Shown here: in pieces, positions 61,633 through 64,000 of the stretch
Numbering within the stretch: position 1 is the first letter of the stretch
How the letters are laid out: every line of letters starts with the position of its first letter
Source: Amblyornis subalaris
Lineage: Eukaryota; Chordata; Aves; Passeriformes; Ptilonorhynchidae
Length of the DNA: 64,000 bases
NCBI GenBank assembly: GCA_018881555.1
Contig: JACAXG010000070.1
Coordinates: 4,318,744-4,382,743, forward strand
Reading direction: 5' to 3'
The notes under the pieces: model-generated
What the model was told of the DNA's origin: nothing
Seen by the model: only the letters and a program-made list of their open reading frames with translations
The model's database searches: none
Position numbers and translations under genes: made by a program

Positions 61633-63284
61633 AAAGAAGAAATAGATATAGTAATATTAACAATAACGTATTTCAGGCATTGCATATGAATTATATCCTT
61701 CATTTTATATGCAGAAATTGGTTAACTAACAATATAAGCACAACAGTTTTACCTATTTAAATAGATCTTTTATGAAATAAACTTTATGCCTAGAGGGGAC
61801 TTTATTAATAAAATAGGATAACAGGGAAGTACTGATTTTATTTAATGAAAGCACAGTTTCCATTAAATTCCAGCATACACAAGTTCTTTGATATTTATTC
61901 AAATCATTCCAAGGCATATGGTGGCTAAATCTTCCCAGATGTACTTTATTATTGGTTCCTAATGTAAGATTCTCTATTAGGAAGACATATGGGAGTGTGT
62001 TGATTCATTCTGCACAGGACAGAAGGGGAATTTATGAATTACATGAACAGGTACTTTACTTTGGATCAGTCTATTGTGGAGAAACCACTCCTTCTAGCCA
62101 GGGGTTCAAACCAGAAATGTGTGACACAGTAAGCGTATGCTATGGTCCAAGGCACAAGACAACATAAAATCTGTAATTTGTGTTCTTCAGTACAGAGTTG
62201 ATTTTTGGTCTTTTTCAAAAGAGCAATAAGCTCGCAGGTTGATATTAATAAAATTCTGAGCACATGTGCTCAGGATATGAAGATACTTGTAATGCTCAAA
62301 CCTACTTTTCCAGGTCTCCTGTGCTCCCCAGCTATGACACTGCAAAGAAGGGCAACGCTGTCCTTCCATGTTGTGTCTGGGCCAAGAAAGATAAACATCA
62401 TAAACCCTAAGGGAGAGCAAGGAAAATGAACAACTGTAGAAGACACACAGAATCAGGAGCTGGAACTCTAGGATTCTACCTCCTGTGAATAGGAAGATTG
62501 ATATTTTAGACATAATTTTTAGCTTAAATGCAAAAATATTATGTATTAAAGTGTTATTTTCAACAGAACAACTGATACAACATTTAACTGTGATTATAGA
62601 AAGAGCCTCAATACTGCTTTGGTTTAATCCCTTTCTAGAGCATCTCTAAGCTAGGAAAAACTCTCCACTGGTACCCTGGGAATATAAATGTACTGTGTGT
62701 TTGCAACTCTGTCAGCATGATTTGCATGCAATCATTCTTTTTGACTAGTTTCAAATCCCTTGAGATACTATGGGACAAGGAAAATGAAATTAAGGTGACA
62801 TTAGCAAAGTTTTCTTTTATTATTGAAATAGGTGATATAATACCTCTTAGTTTGCTGGAGCGCAAGGGGTATTAGGCACCAGTCTGAAAANGGGGCTTTC
62901 AGTGACCTAAGGTGACAAAAAATGCATTTCATGGAAGTGCTGAGTAAGCTGTTAGTCTGTAGCACTCCACCCCTTGAGAACATTAGTACTGTTTATATTG
63001 TCATAATACCTCCATCCATACACACTCACACATCCGTCCTGCACCCTGCCCCCATTGATTCTCTTTTTGAATTCTTTGCTCAGTATTCAGACCTTAACAT
63101 AACCACTGATAGTGTTCTTCTTTTCCCCATCACTGGAATGGCTCAGAGGAAGCTTTCTTTCTCCAAAAGCTCTTTGCTGGGTAGTCATGTAACTGCTGCT
63201 GAAAGAGCTGAGTGGGTGGCTCTGTGAGGCTTTCCAAGGCAGAGACTTGGGCTGCAAGGAGAACAGAGAGAACCCCAGATGGAG
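61633..63284. other. AT-rich non-coding stretch
   Basis: Short frames on both strands overlap (62187-62513 minus, 62205-62429 plus, 62922-63227 plus) and none is recognised. One N base lies at about 62891. Confidence 0.5.
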
Positions 63285-63309
63285 ACAGTGCCAGAGACAG
63301 TGCCAGACA
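63284..63309. repeat. 12-bp tandem duplication
   Basis: The unit gacagtgccaga is present twice in succession, followed by a partial third copy (caatgcc). Confidence 0.75.
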
Positions 63310-63367
63310 ATGCCTCCAGAGCACACTAGGAGACCTGTTTTGGGTCAAGACTTCAAGTGGAGACAGA

Positions 63368-63393
63368 AACTTTTCTTTTTAATTAGAAAAGTT
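63368..63393. repeat. Perfect 9-bp inverted repeat
   Basis: The arms aacttttct and agaaaagtt are exact reverse complements around an eight-base AT loop. It lies directly before the AAACC/AAAAC repeat. Confidence 0.75.
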
Positions 63394-63401
63394 AACCAAA
63401 G

Positions 63402-63482
63402 AAACCAAACCAAACCAAACAAAAAAACCCCACAAAACAAAACAAAACAAAACAAAACAAAACAAAACAAAACAAAACAAAA
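63402..63482. repeat. AAACC then AAAAC pentanucleotide microsatellite
   Basis: Nearly four AAACC units (63402-63420) give way, after a short A and C stretch, to nine uninterrupted AAAAC units (63434-63478) plus four A. The minus-strand open frame that runs through it reads the repeat as a phenylalanine/cysteine/valine-type run and is an artefact. Confidence 0.9.
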
Positions 63483-63867
63483 GTGTTTGGGAGCCTTTGA
63501 AAGAAGTGGAGCCCTCCCTAAAAAAGGAGTGACAGACACACGAGAGTCTGGCAGGACAAATCTATGAACAGTGAACTGTGAGGACAAAGAAAGAAGTCTG
63601 ACATTCACACATCTTAAATTGATAAACCAAATCTGAGGAAAACCATTTAGGCTACGCATTTCCCATGGAATGCAAAGTTCCTGAAATTTTTCTGGGAAAT
63701 CTGGTAAATCTGCAATACCATAGGTCACAGAAAGTAGTCTTTTTACTGTTGCCTTCCGAATGAAGGCAGGCGCCCTGGAACAGACGGCAGCACGGCAACC
63801 CGGCCTCTCCCGGGTCACTCGGGCCAACGACACACTACACCACTATGGTGGATGGACGAAAATGGCG

Positions 63868-63873
63868 TTTATT
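63868..63873 (-). terminator. LTR polyadenylation signal
   Basis: AATAAA on the minus strand, immediately upstream of the inferred R region. In alpharetroviral LTRs the signal sits at this same position, at the end of U3. Confidence 0.7.
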
Positions 63874-63888
63874 ATCTTGTCTCGTGGG

Positions 63889-63896
63889 TTTAAATA
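63889..63896 (-). promoter_or_regulatory. LTR TATA box
   Basis: TATTTAAA on the minus strand, about 23 bases upstream of the inferred start at GCCATT. The spacing suits RNA polymerase II initiation. Confidence 0.7.
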
Positions 63897-64000
63897 GTGG
63901 GGACTTTACTACGTCAGGAAAAGGGGACTGTGGGATAGCTGGAGTTAGTAAGGAGTGGAAAAGTACTGGTTTTTAGGAGGGGGCACATGCATACTTCGGG

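Larger units (their letters stand above)
63747..64000 (-). mobile_element. Alpharetrovirus-like (ERVK-type) LTR, minus strand, cut by the window edge
   Basis: Read on the minus strand, the order of signals is TATTTAAA (63896-63889), AATAAA (63873-63868), then a GCCATTTT start (63866 downward), a CACCATAGTGGTG palindrome, a GC-rich U5-like part and the end GGAAGGCAACA at 63747. The TATA box, the polyadenylation signal just upstream of a short R beginning GCCATT, and the CACCA...TGGTG palindrome match the plan of avian leukosis-type LTRs. With R as about 21 bases (63866-63846), U5 is about 99 bases. U3 is at least about 134 bases and continues beyond the window. The outer terminus is CA (TG on the plus strand). 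No tRNA primer-binding site follows the end at 63747, so this is a 3' LTR of a provirus lying to the right, or a solo LTR. The left flank is host DNA. Confidence 0.8.

Noticed and set aside
63345..63833. Minus-strand open frame of 162 codons, the longest in the window
   Set aside because: It runs through the AAAAC microsatellite and the LTR end; its length comes from the repeat and GC-rich LTR sequence, not from a gene.

Overview
The window looks like vertebrate nuclear DNA, almost certainly avian (other sauropsids are possible). It is AT-rich, has no dense open reading frames, and carries several CR1-type LINE fragments. Its right edge enters a long terminal repeat laid out like those of avian alpharetroviruses. 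There are no operons, rRNA genes, intact tRNA genes or CRISPR arrays. No open frame could be matched to a known protein family except remnants of CR1 reverse transcriptase. The best reading is an intergenic or deep intronic stretch.

Layout. 1-15 kb: mostly unique AT-rich DNA, with two separate antisense CR1 remnants (about 3.4 and 4.3 kb) and a 137-bp exon-like segment with a hairpin at 5.3-5.5 kb. 15-26 kb: unique DNA, one weak and one better exon-like segment (15.0 and 18.6 kb), a tRNA-derived SINE-like head (18.8 kb), CA-rich simple repeats (24.3 kb) and a MIR/CORE-SINE-like remnant (25.2 kb). 26-36 kb: unique DNA with simple repeats. 36.7-37.2 kb: a GC-richer island, open on both strands, holding a perfect oestrogen-response-element palindrome and ending in a short CR1-like reverse-transcriptase remnant. 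37-58 kb: unique AT-rich DNA with short perfect hairpins, 35-bp and 19-bp tandem duplications, and two exon-like segments with good splice sites and open frames (47.1 and 53.0 kb). 58-58.5 kb: another GC-richer block ending in an A-run. 59.65-60.65 kb: a sense CR1 interrupted by a second, antisense CR1 fragment. 61.3-61.6 kb: a possible degenerate ERVL-like LTR. 63.4 kb: AAACC/AAAAC repeats. 63.75 kb to the right edge: a minus-strand alpharetrovirus-like LTR, cut by the window.

Function. No joint gene function can be assigned. The exon-like segments are all on the plus strand and could belong to a long non-coding RNA or an unrecognised gene, but they rest on splice-site pattern alone. The clearest biology here is retroelement history. 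About 60 isolated single N bases are scattered unevenly through the window and interrupt some frames. All repeat names come from recognising consensus phrases by eye; no alignment was run.
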